Below are positions 38,732 to 48,149 of a stretch of DNA of 64,000 nucleotides, one piece after another. Source of the DNA: Curtobacterium pusillum. GTDB lineage: Bacteria > Actinomycetota > Actinomycetes > Actinomycetales > Microbacteriaceae. Where the stretch lies: contig NZ_JABMCE010000073.1 of assembly GCF_013359865.1 (NCBI RefSeq), forward strand, positions 29,899-93,898. Direction: 5' to 3'. Positions within the stretch are counted from its first letter, which is position 1; the number at the start of each line of letters is the position of its first letter. A model generated the notes under the pieces. The model was not told the DNA's origin and did no database searches. It saw only the letters and a list, made by a program, of their open reading frames with translations. Made by a program: the position numbers and the translations under genes.

Positions 38732-38788
38732 CCCCGGGCGGACTCCCGCGACGCGCTCGACGCGCCCGGGAATGTGGGTGGGCGCGGT

Positions 38789-38794
38789 TAGGCT
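38789..38794 (+). promoter_or_regulatory. -10 box TAGGCT for dnaE
   Basis: TAGGCT lies 39 bp before the dnaE GTG; no good -35. Confidence 0.4.
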
Positions 38795-38833
38795 GTTCAC
38801 GCCCCGCAGCAGCTCCTTCGAACCGGAGGTTCC

Positions 38834-41800
38834 GTGTCGGATTCCGACTCCTTCGTCCACCTGCACGTGCACAGCGAGTACTCGATGCTCGACGGTGCCG
38901 CCAGGCTCTCCGACCTCGTGGCGGAGACCGCTGCGCAGGGCATGCCCGCCGTGGCGGTGACCGACCACGGCAACATGTTCGGCGCGTTCGAGTTCTGGAA
39001 GGCCGCGAAGGCCGGCGGTGTGAAGCCGATCATCGGGACCGAGGCGTACATCACGCCCCGCACCCACCGGTCGGACAAGACCCGCGTGCGCTGGGGCGAC
39101 GGCGGCGGGGACGACGTCTCCGGGTCCGGCGCGTACACGCACATGACGATGTTCGCCGAGAACACCACGGGCATGCACAACCTGTTCCGCCTGTCCTCGC
39201 GCGCCTCGATCGAGGGCTACTACTTCAAGCCCCGCATGGACATCGAGCTGCTCGAGCAGTACCACGAGGGCATCATCGCGACGACGGGCTGCCCCTCGGG
39301 CGAGATCCAGACGCGCCTGCGCCTCGGGCAGTACGACGAAGCCGTCAAGGCCGCGGCGGACTACCGCGACATCTTCGGCAAGGAGAACTACTTCGCCGAG
39401 GTCATGGACCACGGGCTCGAGATCGAGCGCCGGATCATGAGCGACCTGATCCGCCTCGCGAAGGACCTCGACATCCCGCTCGTCGGCACGAACGACCTGC
39501 ACTACACGCACTCGCACGACGCCAAGTCGCACGCGGCGCTCCTCTGCGTGCAGTCCGGGTCCACGCTCAACGACCCGAACCGCTTCAAGTTCGACGCCGA
39601 CGAGTTCTACTTGAAGACCCCCCAGCAGATGCGGCACGTCTTCCGGGACAACCTCGAAGCGTGCGACAACACCCTGCTCATCGCTGAGCGGTGCAACGTC
39701 GAGTTCGACACTGCGGCGAACTACATGCCGAAGTTCCCCGTGCCCGAGGGCGAGACCGAGCAGACCTGGTTCGAGAAGGAGATCGCGAAGGGGCTGCAGT
39801 ACCGGTACCCGGGCGGCATCCCGGCCGAGGTCCAGGAGCGCGCCGACTACGAGACCGGCATCATCAACCAGATGGGCTTCCCGGGGTACTTCCTCGTGGT
39901 CGCCGACTTCATCAACTGGTCGAAGAACAACGGCATCCGCGTCGGTCCGGGCCGTGGTTCGGGTGCGGGCTCGATGGTGGCGTACGCGATGCGCATCACC
40001 GACCTCGACCCGATCCGGCACGGCCTGATCTTCGAGCGGTTCCTCAACCCGGACCGCGTCTCCATGCCCGACTTCGACGTCGACTTCGACGACCGGCGCC
40101 GCGGTGAGGCGATCAAGTACGTCACCGAGAAGTACGGGTCGGAGCGCGTCGCGCAGATCGTCACGTACGGCACGATCAAGGCGAAGCAGGCGCTCAAGGA
40201 CTCCTCGCGCGTCCTCGGGTTCCCGTTCGGCATGGGCGAGAAACTCACGAAGGCGATGCCGCCGCCCGTCATGGGCAAGGACATCCCGCTCACCGGGATC
40301 TTCGACAAGGACCACCCCCGCTACAAGGAAGCCGTCGACGTCCGCACGGTCGTCGAGACCGACCCGGAGGCGAAGACGGTGTTCGACACCGCGCTCGGGC
40401 TCGAGGGACTGAAGCGTCAGTGGGGCGTGCACGCGGCCGGCGTCATCATGTCGAGCGACCCGCTGATCGACATCATCCCGATCATGAAGCGGGAGCAGGA
40501 CGGCCAGATCGTCACGCAGTTCGACTACCCGGCAGCGGAGTCGCTCGGCCTGATCAAGATGGACTTCCTGGGCCTCCGGAACCTCACGATCATCAGCGAC
40601 GCCCTCGACAACATCAAGACGAACCGCGGGATCGAGCTCGACCTCGAGACCATGGGGCTCGAGGACCCCGAGGCGTACGCGCTCCTGCAGCGCGGCGACA
40701 CCCTCGGCGTGTTCCAGCTCGACGGCGGCCCGATGCGCGGTCTGCTCCGCCTGATGAAGCCGGACAACTTCGAGGACATCTCCGCGCTCATCGCCCTGTA
40801 CCGTCCGGGGCCGATGGGTGCGAACTCGCACACGAACTACGCGCTCCGCAAGAACGGCGAACAGGCGATCACGCCGATCCACCCCGAGCTCGAAGAGCCC
40901 CTGGCGGAGATCCTCAACGGTACGTACGGCCTGATCATCTACCAGGAGCAGGTCATGGCCATCGCGCAGAAGGTCGCCGGGTTCTCCCTCGGCCAAGCGG
41001 ACATCCTCCGCCGCGCGATGGGCAAGAAGAAGAAGTCGGAGCTGGACAAGCAGTACGCCGGCTTCGAGCAGGGCATGAAGGACAACGGGTACTCCGACGC
41101 GGCGATCAAGACGCTGTGGGACATCCTGCTGCCCTTCTCCGACTACGCGTTCAACAAGGCGCACTCCGCCGCGTACGGCGTGGTGTCGTTCTGGACCGCC
41201 TACCTCAAGGCGCACTACCCGGCCGAGTACATGGCCGCGCTACTCACGTCCGTCGGCGACGCCCGCGACAAGCTCGCGCTGTACCTCAACGAGTGCCGCC
41301 GCATGGGCATCAAGGTCATGCCGCCGGACGTCAACGAGTCGATCGGGTTCTTCGCGGCCGTCGGCGACGACATCCGCTTCGGCATGGGCGCGATCCGCAA
41401 CGTCGGGTTCAACGTCGTCGACGACATCGTGAAGGCCCGCACCGAGAAGGGCGCGTTCGAGTCCTTCCACGACTTCCTCCGCAAGATCCCGATCTCGTCG
41501 GCGAACAAGCGCACGGTCGAATCCCTCATCAAGGCCGGCGCCTTCGACGAGTTCGGCGACACCCGGCGGGCGCTCGTCGAGATCCACGAGGGCGCGGTCG
41601 AGGGCGCGGTGAAGGTCAAGCGCGACGAGGCCCACGGCAACGTGGGGTTCGACTTCGACTCGCTGTTCGCCGAGGTCGCCGAGGAATCACCGGCCGCCGC
41701 GGCCGCGGTGTCCCAGGTGCCCGACCGTCCGGAGTGGTCGAAGCGCGACAAGCTCGCGTTCGAGCGCGACATGCTCGGCCTGTACGTGTCCGACCACCCG

Positions 41801-42370
41801 CTCGCCGGCCTCGAGATCGAGCTCGCGAAGCACCAGTCGATCACCATCGCCGACCTCATCGCGGCCGACGACTCGGTCGAGGGCGAGACCGTCACGGTCG
41901 CGGGCCTCCTCACGAGCGTGCAGCACCGCGTGGCGAAGACGAGCGGCAACCCCTACGGCATCGTCCAGATCGAGGACTTCGGCGGCGAGATCGGCGTCAT
42001 GTTCCTCGGCAAGACCTACCAGGAGTTCGGGCCCTCGCTCGTGGCGGACTCGATCGTGGTCCTCCGCGGCCGGGTCAACGTCCGCGACGACGGCAAGGCC
42101 CTGCACGCGGTGAGCATGTTCCAGCCGAACGTCGGCGACGCGATGGGCTCCGGCCCGCTCACGTTGAGCCTGCCCGAGCGCCAGGCGACGACCACGACGG
42201 TGACCGAGCTCGCCGCCGTCCTCGGGCGGCACCACGGCGAGACCGAGGTGCGGCTGAAGCTGATCAAGGACGACGTGGCGCGGACGTTCGAGCTGCCGTT
42301 CCCGGTCAACCTCACCCCGGACCTGTTCGGCGAACTGAAGAGCCTGCTCGGCCCGCGCTGCCTGGTCTGA
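38834..42370 (+). CDS. dnaE: DNA polymerase III alpha subunit
   Basis: Replicative polymerase of 1178 residues (DnaE1 type). The PHP exonuclease-like domain opens with HLHVHSEYSMLDGA (about 8-21); in DnaE1 of mycobacteria this domain proofreads. The catalytic Asp pair is in PDFDVDFDDRRR (near 412), with GPGRGSGAGSMVAYA just before. Helix-hairpin-helix and OB domains (VTVAGLLTSVQHR near 1020) finish the chain. GTG at 38834 has ACCGGAGGT ahead. Lacks the Arg-rich features of the mutagenic DnaE2 and is full length. Confidence 0.97.
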   Translation: MSDSDSFVHLHVHSEYSMLDGAARLSDLVAETAAQGMPAVAVTDHGNMFGAFEFWKAAKAGGVKPIIGTEAYITPRTHRSDKTRVRWGDGGGDDVSGSGAYTHMTMFAENTTGMHNLFRLSSRASIEGYYFKPRMDIELLEQYHEGIIATTGCPSGEIQTRLRLGQYDEAVKAAADYRDIFGKENYFAEVMDHGLEIERRIMSDLIRLAKDLDIPLVGTNDLHYTHSHDAKSHAALLCVQSGSTLNDPNRFKFDADEFYLKTPQQMRHVFRDNLEACDNTLLIAERCNVEFDTAANYMPKFPVPEGETEQTWFEKEIAKGLQYRYPGGIPAEVQERADYETGIINQMGFPGYFLVVADFINWSKNNGIRVGPGRGSGAGSMVAYAMRITDLDPIRHGLIFERFLNPDRVSMPDFDVDFDDRRRGEAIKYVTEKYGSERVAQIVTYGTIKAKQALKDSSRVLGFPFGMGEKLTKAMPPPVMGKDIPLTGIFDKDHPRYKEAVDVRTVVETDPEAKTVFDTALGLEGLKRQWGVHAAGVIMSSDPLIDIIPIMKREQDGQIVTQFDYPAAESLGLIKMDFLGLRNLTIISDALDNIKTNRGIELDLETMGLEDPEAYALLQRGDTLGVFQLDGGPMRGLLRLMKPDNFEDISALIALYRPGPMGANSHTNYALRKNGEQAITPIHPELEEPLAEILNGTYGLIIYQEQVMAIAQKVAGFSLGQADILRRAMGKKKKSELDKQYAGFEQGMKDNGYSDAAIKTLWDILLPFSDYAFNKAHSAAYGVVSFWTAYLKAHYPAEYMAALLTSVGDARDKLALYLNECRRMGIKVMPPDVNESIGFFAAVGDDIRFGMGAIRNVGFNVVDDIVKARTEKGAFESFHDFLRKIPISSANKRTVESLIKAGAFDEFGDTRRALVEIHEGAVEGAVKVKRDEAHGNVGFDFDSLFAEVAEESPAAAAAVSQVPDRPEWSKRDKLAFERDMLGLYVSDHPLAGLEIELAKHQSITIADLIAADDSVEGETVTVAGLLTSVQHRVAKTSGNPYGIVQIEDFGGEIGVMFLGKTYQEFGPSLVADSIVVLRGRVNVRDDGKALHAVSMFQPNVGDAMGSGPLTLSLPERQATTTTVTELAAVLGRHHGETEVRLKLIKDDVARTFELPFPVNLTPDLFGELKSLLGPRCLV

Positions 42371-42372
42371 CC

Positions 42373-42720
42373 ATGGCGCACCGGATCTTCGCCACCCCGT
42401 TCGCGGACGTCTACCCGCTCTACCTGGCCAAGGTGGAGCGGAAAGGCCGCACGAAGGCGGAGCTCGACACCGTCATCGAGTGGCTCACCGGCTTCGACGA
42501 CGCGGCACTCGCCCGGCACCTCGCCGACGAGACCACGTTCGAGCAGTTCTTCGCGGCGGCACACCTCAACCCGAACGCGCCGCTCATCACCGGCGTGATC
42601 TGCGGTGTGCGGATCGAGGAGCTCGACGACCCGCTCATGCGGCAGATCCGGTACCTCGACAAGCTCGTCGACGAGGTCGCGAAGGGTCGGCCGATGGAGA
42701 AGGTCCTGCGGTCCGCGTGA
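42373..42720 (+). CDS. DUF2200 protein
   Basis: A 115-residue protein of family DUF2200, recognised by HRIFATPFADVYPLYLAKVERKG-type opening, EWLTGFD near 37 and LDKLVDEVAKGRPMEKVLR at the end. ATG lies 2 bp after the dnaE stop; its stop overlaps the next GTG (GTGA). Small, soluble, of unknown function, possibly a YdhG/DUF1801-like helper. Confidence 0.85.
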   Translation: MAHRIFATPFADVYPLYLAKVERKGRTKAELDTVIEWLTGFDDAALARHLADETTFEQFFAAAHLNPNAPLITGVICGVRIEELDDPLMRQIRYLDKLVDEVAKGRPMEKVLRSA

Positions 42721-43508
42721 TCCGACCAGGCGCCGACGTGCTCCGCGCGTTCGCCGTGCACGAGCCGCTCGAGCGCCTCACCGGCGGCCGTGGTCTGACC
42801 TGGCGGGCGGGTGCCGTCGTGCTGCGTCCGCACGACCCGCCCGCCGTGACCGACTGGCGGGCGGGCGTCCTCGCAGCACTCCCGCACACGTCGGCGTTCC
42901 GCACGCCGCGCCCGGTCGCCAGGCGGGACGGCGGCTGGCGTGCGGGGGACTGGGAAGCATGGGAGTACCTCCCCGGTTGGGCCGACGAGACCCGGATCGA
43001 GGACGTCATCCGCGCGGGCGGTGCCTTCCACCGCGCCATCGCCCACCTCGACCGCCCCGCGTTCCTCGGCGTCGGCCCCGACGCCGGACGAGACGACGAC
43101 CCGTGGAGCCGGGCCGACCGCATGGCCTGGGGCGAGGAACCACTCCCGCAGGACCCGGCGCTCGACCGCCTGGCCGCAGCGTTCCGACCCGTCCGGACAC
43201 CGTCACAACTCGTGCACGGCGACCTGCTCGGCAACGTGCTGTTCGCCGACGGACACCCGCCCGCCGTCATCGACTGGCCGCCGTACTGGCGACCCGCCGG
43301 ACTCGGGGCAGCGGTCGCCGCGGTCGACGCCGTCTGCTGGCACGACCTGCCGGCGGACCGCCTCGACGCACTCGGCGACGGTGTCGCCGAGTGGTCGCAG
43401 CTGCTGGTGCGCGCGCTCGCGTTCCGCATCGCGACGCTCCACCTGCTCGGCGGGTGGGACGCCGACGGGGCGGACCGGCACCGGCCCGTCATCGACGCGC
43501 TCGTCTGA
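42717..43508 (+). CDS. APH-fold phosphotransferase-like protein (TIGR02569 type)
   Basis: A 263-residue protein of the aminoglycoside-phosphotransferase superfamily. The catalytic loop HGDLLGNVLF (near 162) and the metal-binding VIDWPPYWRP (near 182, in place of the usual IDWE/IDFG) are visible; the N-lobe is reduced. Actinobacterial proteins of this type have no proven substrate and are not resistance genes by default. Overlaps the DUF2200 gene by 4 bp. Confidence 0.75.
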   Translation: MIRPGADVLRAFAVHEPLERLTGGRGLTWRAGAVVLRPHDPPAVTDWRAGVLAALPHTSAFRTPRPVARRDGGWRAGDWEAWEYLPGWADETRIEDVIRAGGAFHRAIAHLDRPAFLGVGPDAGRDDDPWSRADRMAWGEEPLPQDPALDRLAAAFRPVRTPSQLVHGDLLGNVLFADGHPPAVIDWPPYWRPAGLGAAVAAVDAVCWHDLPADRLDALGDGVAEWSQLLVRALAFRIATLHLLGGWDADGADRHRPVIDALV

Positions 43509-43568
43509 CGGCCTGGAGGTGCGGGGCGGGGCCGCCAGGTGCCTCCGGGCCGGTTGGGGGTCGCGTCA
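43505..43568 (+). terminator. Nested repeat family A element between convergent genes
   Basis: The outer CTGACG/CGTCAG pair (43505-43510, 43563-43568) encloses GGCCTGGAGGTGC (43510-43522) facing GGTGCCTCCGGGCC (43538-43551). Same architecture as 13941-14052. Its ends overlap the stop codons of both neighbours. Confidence 0.6.
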
Positions 43569-45020
43569 GACGCCGCGGCCCGCGATCGAGCGGAGGCGTG
43601 CGGTGAGGCGCGGATTGCGCGCGCCGAAGGCGAGCGCGGCCAACCGACGCATCGAGACGCTCGCGGGGTGGACCATGAGGCCGGTCGCCTCGGCGATGTC
43701 GGTCACGGCAGTCCACCGGGCACGGAGCCGTTCCGCGTCGATGGGCTCCTCCGCGGCCGACCGTACGACCCGGACCAGGTCCGAAGCGCCGCGCCACGGG
43801 ACGGTCCGGTCCTCGTAGCGGCGGATGATGCGGTCCAGCGCCGTCGACCGGTGGTGTGCGACCGCGAGCGACCAGCGCGTCAACGGTGCGATCGCGTCGA
43901 CGAGCACCCAACGCGGAGCGCTGGCGTTCAGCGCGGTCAATGCGTCGAACGTCGTCACCGGGCCGAGCGCGATCCCGACGTCGTACACCTGCCGTGAGCG
44001 GACACCGGCAGCGACCTTGGCACCCGGGAAGGCGGCGCGCGCAGCCCGAAGTTGCTGTCGGGTGACGATGAGGGTCACGACGACGTCCTCCGGGGCGCCG
44101 GCGAGCACCGCGGACACGCGAGCAACCGTGTTCGCGTCGACCACGGTCGGCAGGTGGAGGGCGACCCGGACGACGCCGTCGTTCGGCAGGAACGTGTCGG
44201 CGAACACGTCGACGGCGTCGCGGAACCGGCTCTGGAACAGTGCGAGCGCGCCACCGTAGAACGGGTAGCGCTCGAGCAGGATGCGTTCGTGCGCCAGACG
44301 GAGGGTCGGACCCCGGTCACCGCTGAAGCTCGTCGAGCCCGTGTGGATCACGAGCGCACGGTTCGCGAACACCGACGTGTAGCCGTGCTCGTTGATGCGC
44401 AAGCAGTAGTCGTTCTCCTCGCCGTACCCGGGGGAGAAGACCTCGTCGAACAAGCCGAACCGTTCGATGAGCGACCGGCGGGTGAGGAAGCAGAAGCCCA
44501 TCGCGACGGGCGCCGGAGTGGCGCGCGGGAGCAGGTCACGGACCGCGGCGTGCACCTGCTTCGTCCGTGCAGGCGAGACGTTCGCCGACGGGTTGCGTCG
44601 GGAGAATGGCAGCGACGCGATCGTCGCGTTGTCGCTCCGGGCGCAGACGACACCGATCATCTCGTCCGACGCGAGCACCGCCGCCATCTCCTCCACGAAG
44701 CCGGGCGCCGGCACGGTGTCGCTGTTCAGGAGCAGCACGTCGTTGCCGGTCGTGTCGACCTCGAGCACCGCGCGGTTGCAGTTGCCGACGAACCCGAGGT
44801 TCCGCTCGTTCCGGACGTACGAGAACCCGTCGTGCCCGTCGATGAGCTCGAGCACCCGACGTTCGATCAGGTCGGCGTTCGGCCCGGCGTCGTTGCTGAG
44901 CAGGACCCGGTCGACGTCGAAGTCCACACCGTCGCGCAGCGCGACGATGCATCGTTCGAGGCCCGGGAGGTCGTCGTAGATCGGGACGACCACCGTGACG
45001 GGACGGCGGGGGACGTTCAT
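43566..45020 (-). CDS. Family 2 glycosyltransferase with C-terminal extension
   Basis: A 484-residue inverting glycosyltransferase of a surface glycan pathway. The GT-A domain (about 8-260) opens VTVVVPIYDDLPGLERC, has NERNLGFVGNCNRAV near 72, the metal-binding LLLNSD near 98 and the acceptor-site GEENDYCLRI near 205. The last 200 residues are unassigned. It is a paralogue of the gene at 58200-59681: both share LGFVG(N/T)CNRAVLE(V/L)DTT and VPVAMGFC-type segments. Start overlaps the stop of the GT4 gene upstream. Confidence 0.88.
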   Translation of the reverse strand: MNVPRRPVTVVVPIYDDLPGLERCIVALRDGVDFDVDRVLLSNDAGPNADLIERRVLELIDGHDGFSYVRNERNLGFVGNCNRAVLEVDTTGNDVLLLNSDTVPAPGFVEEMAAVLASDEMIGVVCARSDNATIASLPFSRRNPSANVSPARTKQVHAAVRDLLPRATPAPVAMGFCFLTRRSLIERFGLFDEVFSPGYGEENDYCLRINEHGYTSVFANRALVIHTGSTSFSGDRGPTLRLAHERILLERYPFYGGALALFQSRFRDAVDVFADTFLPNDGVVRVALHLPTVVDANTVARVSAVLAGAPEDVVVTLIVTRQQLRAARAAFPGAKVAAGVRSRQVYDVGIALGPVTTFDALTALNASAPRWVLVDAIAPLTRWSLAVAHHRSTALDRIIRRYEDRTVPWRGASDLVRVVRSAAEEPIDAERLRARWTAVTDIAEATGLMVHPASVSMRRLAALAFGARNPRLTARLRSIAGRGV

Positions 45021-46387
45021 CGGCGAGCGAGCCTCCTGAACACCACTCCCGGACGCGCCAGGATGCGGCCGACCGCCCCCGAGCGGGTCTTGAGACGGTT
45101 CGCCAACAGGCCGACGGCCGCCTTCGCGCTCGTCGCGCCGAGCGAGGCGTACGCCGCCGGCAGCCCGAACCAGTACTGCGCGATCTCGGGGAGTCGGTAC
45201 CCGTCTCCGGTCTCGGCGACGGCTCGCAGGCGTGCGATCGCCGCCGCGTTCGTGTGGACGGCCATCAGCTCGGACAGTCGTTCCGGTGCCGCCGCGCCGT
45301 GCTCCGCTGCGAGTGCGCGGTCACGGGCGTACGTCTCGAGCGCGTCGGCCAGCGTCCGGACGTCGTCGACGTCGAACAGGCGACCGGTCACGCCCTCGGC
45401 GACGAGCTCAGCACTCCCGCCCGACGACGACGCGACGACCGCGCGGCCCATCGCCATGTACTCGGCGGTCGTCCGTCCGAACGCCTCGAGCGTCGACGGC
45501 GTCACGCACACCTCAGAGGCCGCGATGTACGGCGCCGGGTCGTGCTGCTCGCCGGCGAACACGAGCTGGTCCTCGACACCCAGCTTCCGAGCGCGCGCGA
45601 GGAGCTGCTGGTCGTAGCCCGGGTACTTCCACGACCCGACGAAGCAGGCCGTCACGTGCAGTCCACGCTCGCGGAGGAGCCCGAGCGCCTCGATGACGCG
45701 GTGCTGCCCCTTGCCCTCTTCGACGCGACCGACCACGGTGACGCGCAGGTCGGAGTTCGGCTGCGGGAACGGCGTCACGGCTGGCACCCCGTCGCGACCG
45801 GCGAGCAGCGCGTCGGTGTCGACGACCGGGTACGCCACGCTGATCTTGTCGCTGTCGATGTCCGTTGCGAGGTGCGCGCGCATCGCTTCGGAGTTGGTGA
45901 TCACGGCGCCGGACATCAGCCCGATGTCGCGGAAGGTCGCGTGTCGACCGACCTGGAAGTGCAGGCCGTGGTCGAGGTCGCCGTACTCACGGATGATCCA
46001 TGCCTGGGGGATGCCGAGCGCTGCTGCGGCGAACGAGGCCCACGGAGCGACCAGGGTGTTCGTGACGACCAGGTCGGGACGGTTCTTCCGGAACAAATCG
46101 ATCATCGCGCGCACCGTGGCGTAGTCGACGGTGGCGAAGGCCGCCTGTTCGGCTGCCGGGGCGGGCTGCTCGCTGGGGAGCGCCCAGCCGCGGAACCGGT
46201 AGGCCTTGAACGGCCAGCCACGTTCCTTGAGGGCCTTGATGAAGGTGCCTTCGGGGGCCTTCGTCAAGAACACGGGTTCGAGTCCGGGGTCGATCCGTTG
46301 CCAGTCCTCGACGAACCGGAGGAGCGACCGTTCCGCGCCTCCGAGGTTGGTCGGAGCGGACGAATGGTTCGCGAAGATTACTCGCAC
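45017..46387 (-). CDS. Family 4 glycosyltransferase
   Basis: A 456-residue retaining GT-B enzyme. An N-terminal acceptor domain (FANHSSAPTNLGGAERS) precedes the donor domain with VTVVGRVEEGKGQHRVIEAL near 232 and the E-x7-E motif PSTLEAFGRTTAEYMAMGR near 310. GTG start at 46387, divergent from the ABC exporter by 216 bp. It overlaps the next GT gene by 4 bp, forming a two-gene operon. Donor sugar not predictable. Confidence 0.9.
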   Translation of the reverse strand: MRVIFANHSSAPTNLGGAERSLLRFVEDWQRIDPGLEPVFLTKAPEGTFIKALKERGWPFKAYRFRGWALPSEQPAPAAEQAAFATVDYATVRAMIDLFRKNRPDLVVTNTLVAPWASFAAAALGIPQAWIIREYGDLDHGLHFQVGRHATFRDIGLMSGAVITNSEAMRAHLATDIDSDKISVAYPVVDTDALLAGRDGVPAVTPFPQPNSDLRVTVVGRVEEGKGQHRVIEALGLLRERGLHVTACFVGSWKYPGYDQQLLARARKLGVEDQLVFAGEQHDPAPYIAASEVCVTPSTLEAFGRTTAEYMAMGRAVVASSSGGSAELVAEGVTGRLFDVDDVRTLADALETYARDRALAAEHGAAAPERLSELMAVHTNAAAIARLRAVAETGDGYRLPEIAQYWFGLPAAYASLGATSAKAAVGLLANRLKTRSGAVGRILARPGVVFRRLARR

Positions 46388-46603
46388 CTGAGGACCCTAC
46401 TTGATTGCTTCCAGCGACCGCACATCCGTTCGCCGAGTCGCCGCGGATTCCCGGAGGATCGCGGCTCTGGATGCTGTGTGTCCTCCCAACATACGGCGCA
46501 CCGGCGGGACTTGGCGAGAGACCCTCGGAGACGTGTGAGAATAGGTCGTCCCCAAGCGTTTCGGGGTGGACCCCGCTCGGCGCCCACCCCCGGAGAGAAC
46601 CGA
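46388..46603. other. Divergent control region of the glycan locus
   Basis: 216 bp between the GT4 gene and the ABC exporter with no gene. TTGGCG (46511) and GAGAAT (46537) form only a weak promoter toward the exporter. A short hairpin-like cccaagcgtttcgggg lies at 46552-46567. Confidence 0.35.
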
Positions 46604-47422
46604 ATGACCTACCTCAACGAGCTCGCATCGTCTCGCGAGCTCCTCGCCAACCTGATCGCGCGGGAGGTCAAGGGAAAGTACCGGCGGACGCTCTTCGGGC
46701 AACTGTGGTCACTCATCAATCCGCTCGCCCTGATGCTGATCTACACGCTGGTGTACTCGTTCATCTTCAAGGCGAAGATCGAGATCGGCGACCCGTCCGG
46801 TCTGAACATCTACCCGTTGTGGCTCATGTGCGGCCTGCTGCCGTGGACGTTCTTCACGAGCGTCGTGAACGGTGGGATGTCCTCCATCGTGTCGAACGGA
46901 TCACTCGTCAAGAAGGTGTACTTCCCGCGCATGGTGTTGCCGATCTCCGCCATGGGGTCGGTCGGCTTCACCTGGGTGCTCGAGATGGCGGTGCTCGCGA
47001 TCGCGTTGTTGCTCTTCGGCGCGAACATCTGGCTCTGGCTGCCGTTCACCATGATCCTGATGGTGCTCCTCGGCATGTTCGCGGTCGGGCTGTCGATGGT
47101 GCTCGCGGTGATCAACGTGCACTTCCGTGACATGCAGCACCTCGTCGGCATCCTGCTCCGGCTCTGGATGTACCTGACGCCGATCATCTACCCCATCTCC
47201 CTCGTCGAGGACGCGGTCACCCCGAAGACCGCCTGGCTGGTCGACCTCTACCACCTGAACCCCATGGAGCACTTCTCCGTGGCCTTCCGGAACCTGCTCT
47301 ACGACAACCGCATGCCCGCTGGTCACGACCTGGTCTGGTGCGTCTTCGCTGCCTTCGGCATGCTCGCGATCGGCTTCTGGGTCTTCGCGAAGAACGAGAA
47401 GAAACTGGCTGAACTCCTGTGA
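46604..47422 (+). CDS. wzm: Polysaccharide ABC exporter, permease (Wzm/TagG-like)
   Basis: A 272-residue ABC-2 type permease with six membrane helices. The N-terminal amphipathic segment (ELLANLIAREVKGKYRRTLFG) and LWSLINPLALMLIYTLVYSFIF are characteristic of O-antigen/teichoic acid exporters. ATG at 46604 has CGGAGAG ahead. Overlaps the ATPase gene by 4 bp. It moves the undecaprenyl-linked glycan made by the surrounding enzymes across the membrane. Confidence 0.92.
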   Translation: MTYLNELASSRELLANLIAREVKGKYRRTLFGQLWSLINPLALMLIYTLVYSFIFKAKIEIGDPSGLNIYPLWLMCGLLPWTFFTSVVNGGMSSIVSNGSLVKKVYFPRMVLPISAMGSVGFTWVLEMAVLAIALLLFGANIWLWLPFTMILMVLLGMFAVGLSMVLAVINVHFRDMQHLVGILLRLWMYLTPIIYPISLVEDAVTPKTAWLVDLYHLNPMEHFSVAFRNLLYDNRMPAGHDLVWCVFAAFGMLAIGFWVFAKNEKKLAELL

Positions 47423-48147
47423 ACGACGTCGCTGTCTCCGTCGAGAACGTCTCGAAGCGCTTCCGGCTCTACCACGAGCGGAACAGCTCCCTGAAGAGTG
47501 CGGTCATGCGTGGCAAGAAGAGCGTCCACGAGGACTTCTGGGCGCTCCGCGACGTGTCCTTCGAGGTGCCGCACGGCTCGACCTTCGGTCTCATCGGCAA
47601 GAACGGTTCCGGCAAGTCGACGCTGCTGAAGTGCCTGGCGAAGATCCTCTGGCCGGAACAGGGCACCATCCAGGCGACGGGCAAGCAGGCGTCGTTGCTC
47701 GAGGTCGGTTCGGGCTTCCACCCCGAACTCTCCGGGCGCGAGAACATCTTCCTCAACGGTTCGATCCTCGGCATGAGCCGCAAGGAAGTCGCACGGAAGT
47801 TCGACGACATCGTCTCCTTCTCCGGCGTCGGCCACTTCATCGACCAACCGGTGAAGAACTACTCGTCCGGCATGTACGTGCGGCTCGGCTTCTCCGTGGC
47901 GATCAGTGTGAGCCCGGACATCCTCGTCGTGGACGAGGTGCTGGCGGTCGGCGACGCGACCTTCCGAAAGCGGTGCGAGGGGAAGTTCAAGGACATGCAG
48001 AAGGAGGGCCGCACCATCATCCTGGTGTCCCACTCCATGAGCATGGTGCAGTCGATGTGCGATCAGGTTGCCTGGCTGGACGGCGGCGAGCTGAAGCAGG
48101 TCGGGAGTGCGAAGGACGTCATCTCGGCCTACAACTCGACGGTCTGA
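47419..48147 (+). CDS. wzt: Polysaccharide ABC exporter, ATPase (Wzt/TagH-like, no glycan-binding tail)
   Basis: A 242-residue ATPase with Walker A GKNGSGKST near 58, signature NYSSGMYVRLGF near 147, Walker B ILVVDE near 168 and switch His in LVSHSM. YHERNSS in the first 25 residues is typical of the Wzt/TagH branch. It stops right after the nucleotide-binding domain, so the C-terminal carbohydrate-binding domain that reads chain-end modifications in Wzt is absent. Converges on the acyltransferase gene with 2 bp between stops. Confidence 0.92.
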   Translation: MNDVAVSVENVSKRFRLYHERNSSLKSAVMRGKKSVHEDFWALRDVSFEVPHGSTFGLIGKNGSGKSTLLKCLAKILWPEQGTIQATGKQASLLEVGSGFHPELSGRENIFLNGSILGMSRKEVARKFDDIVSFSGVGHFIDQPVKNYSSGMYVRLGFSVAISVSPDILVVDEVLAVGDATFRKRCEGKFKDMQKEGRTIILVSHSMSMVQSMCDQVAWLDGGELKQVGSAKDVISAYNSTV

Positions 48148-48149
48148 GG

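Noticed and set aside
37985..41215. 1076-codon open frame antisense to dnaE
   Set aside because: Shadow of dnaE and tetR; composition is low-complexity Arg/Val/Asp and no motif is seen.
42717..43508. Antibiotic resistance kinase
   Set aside because: The APH fold is broad; the metal loop reads IDWPP, the N-lobe is reduced and the context is housekeeping, so no resistance role is claimed.
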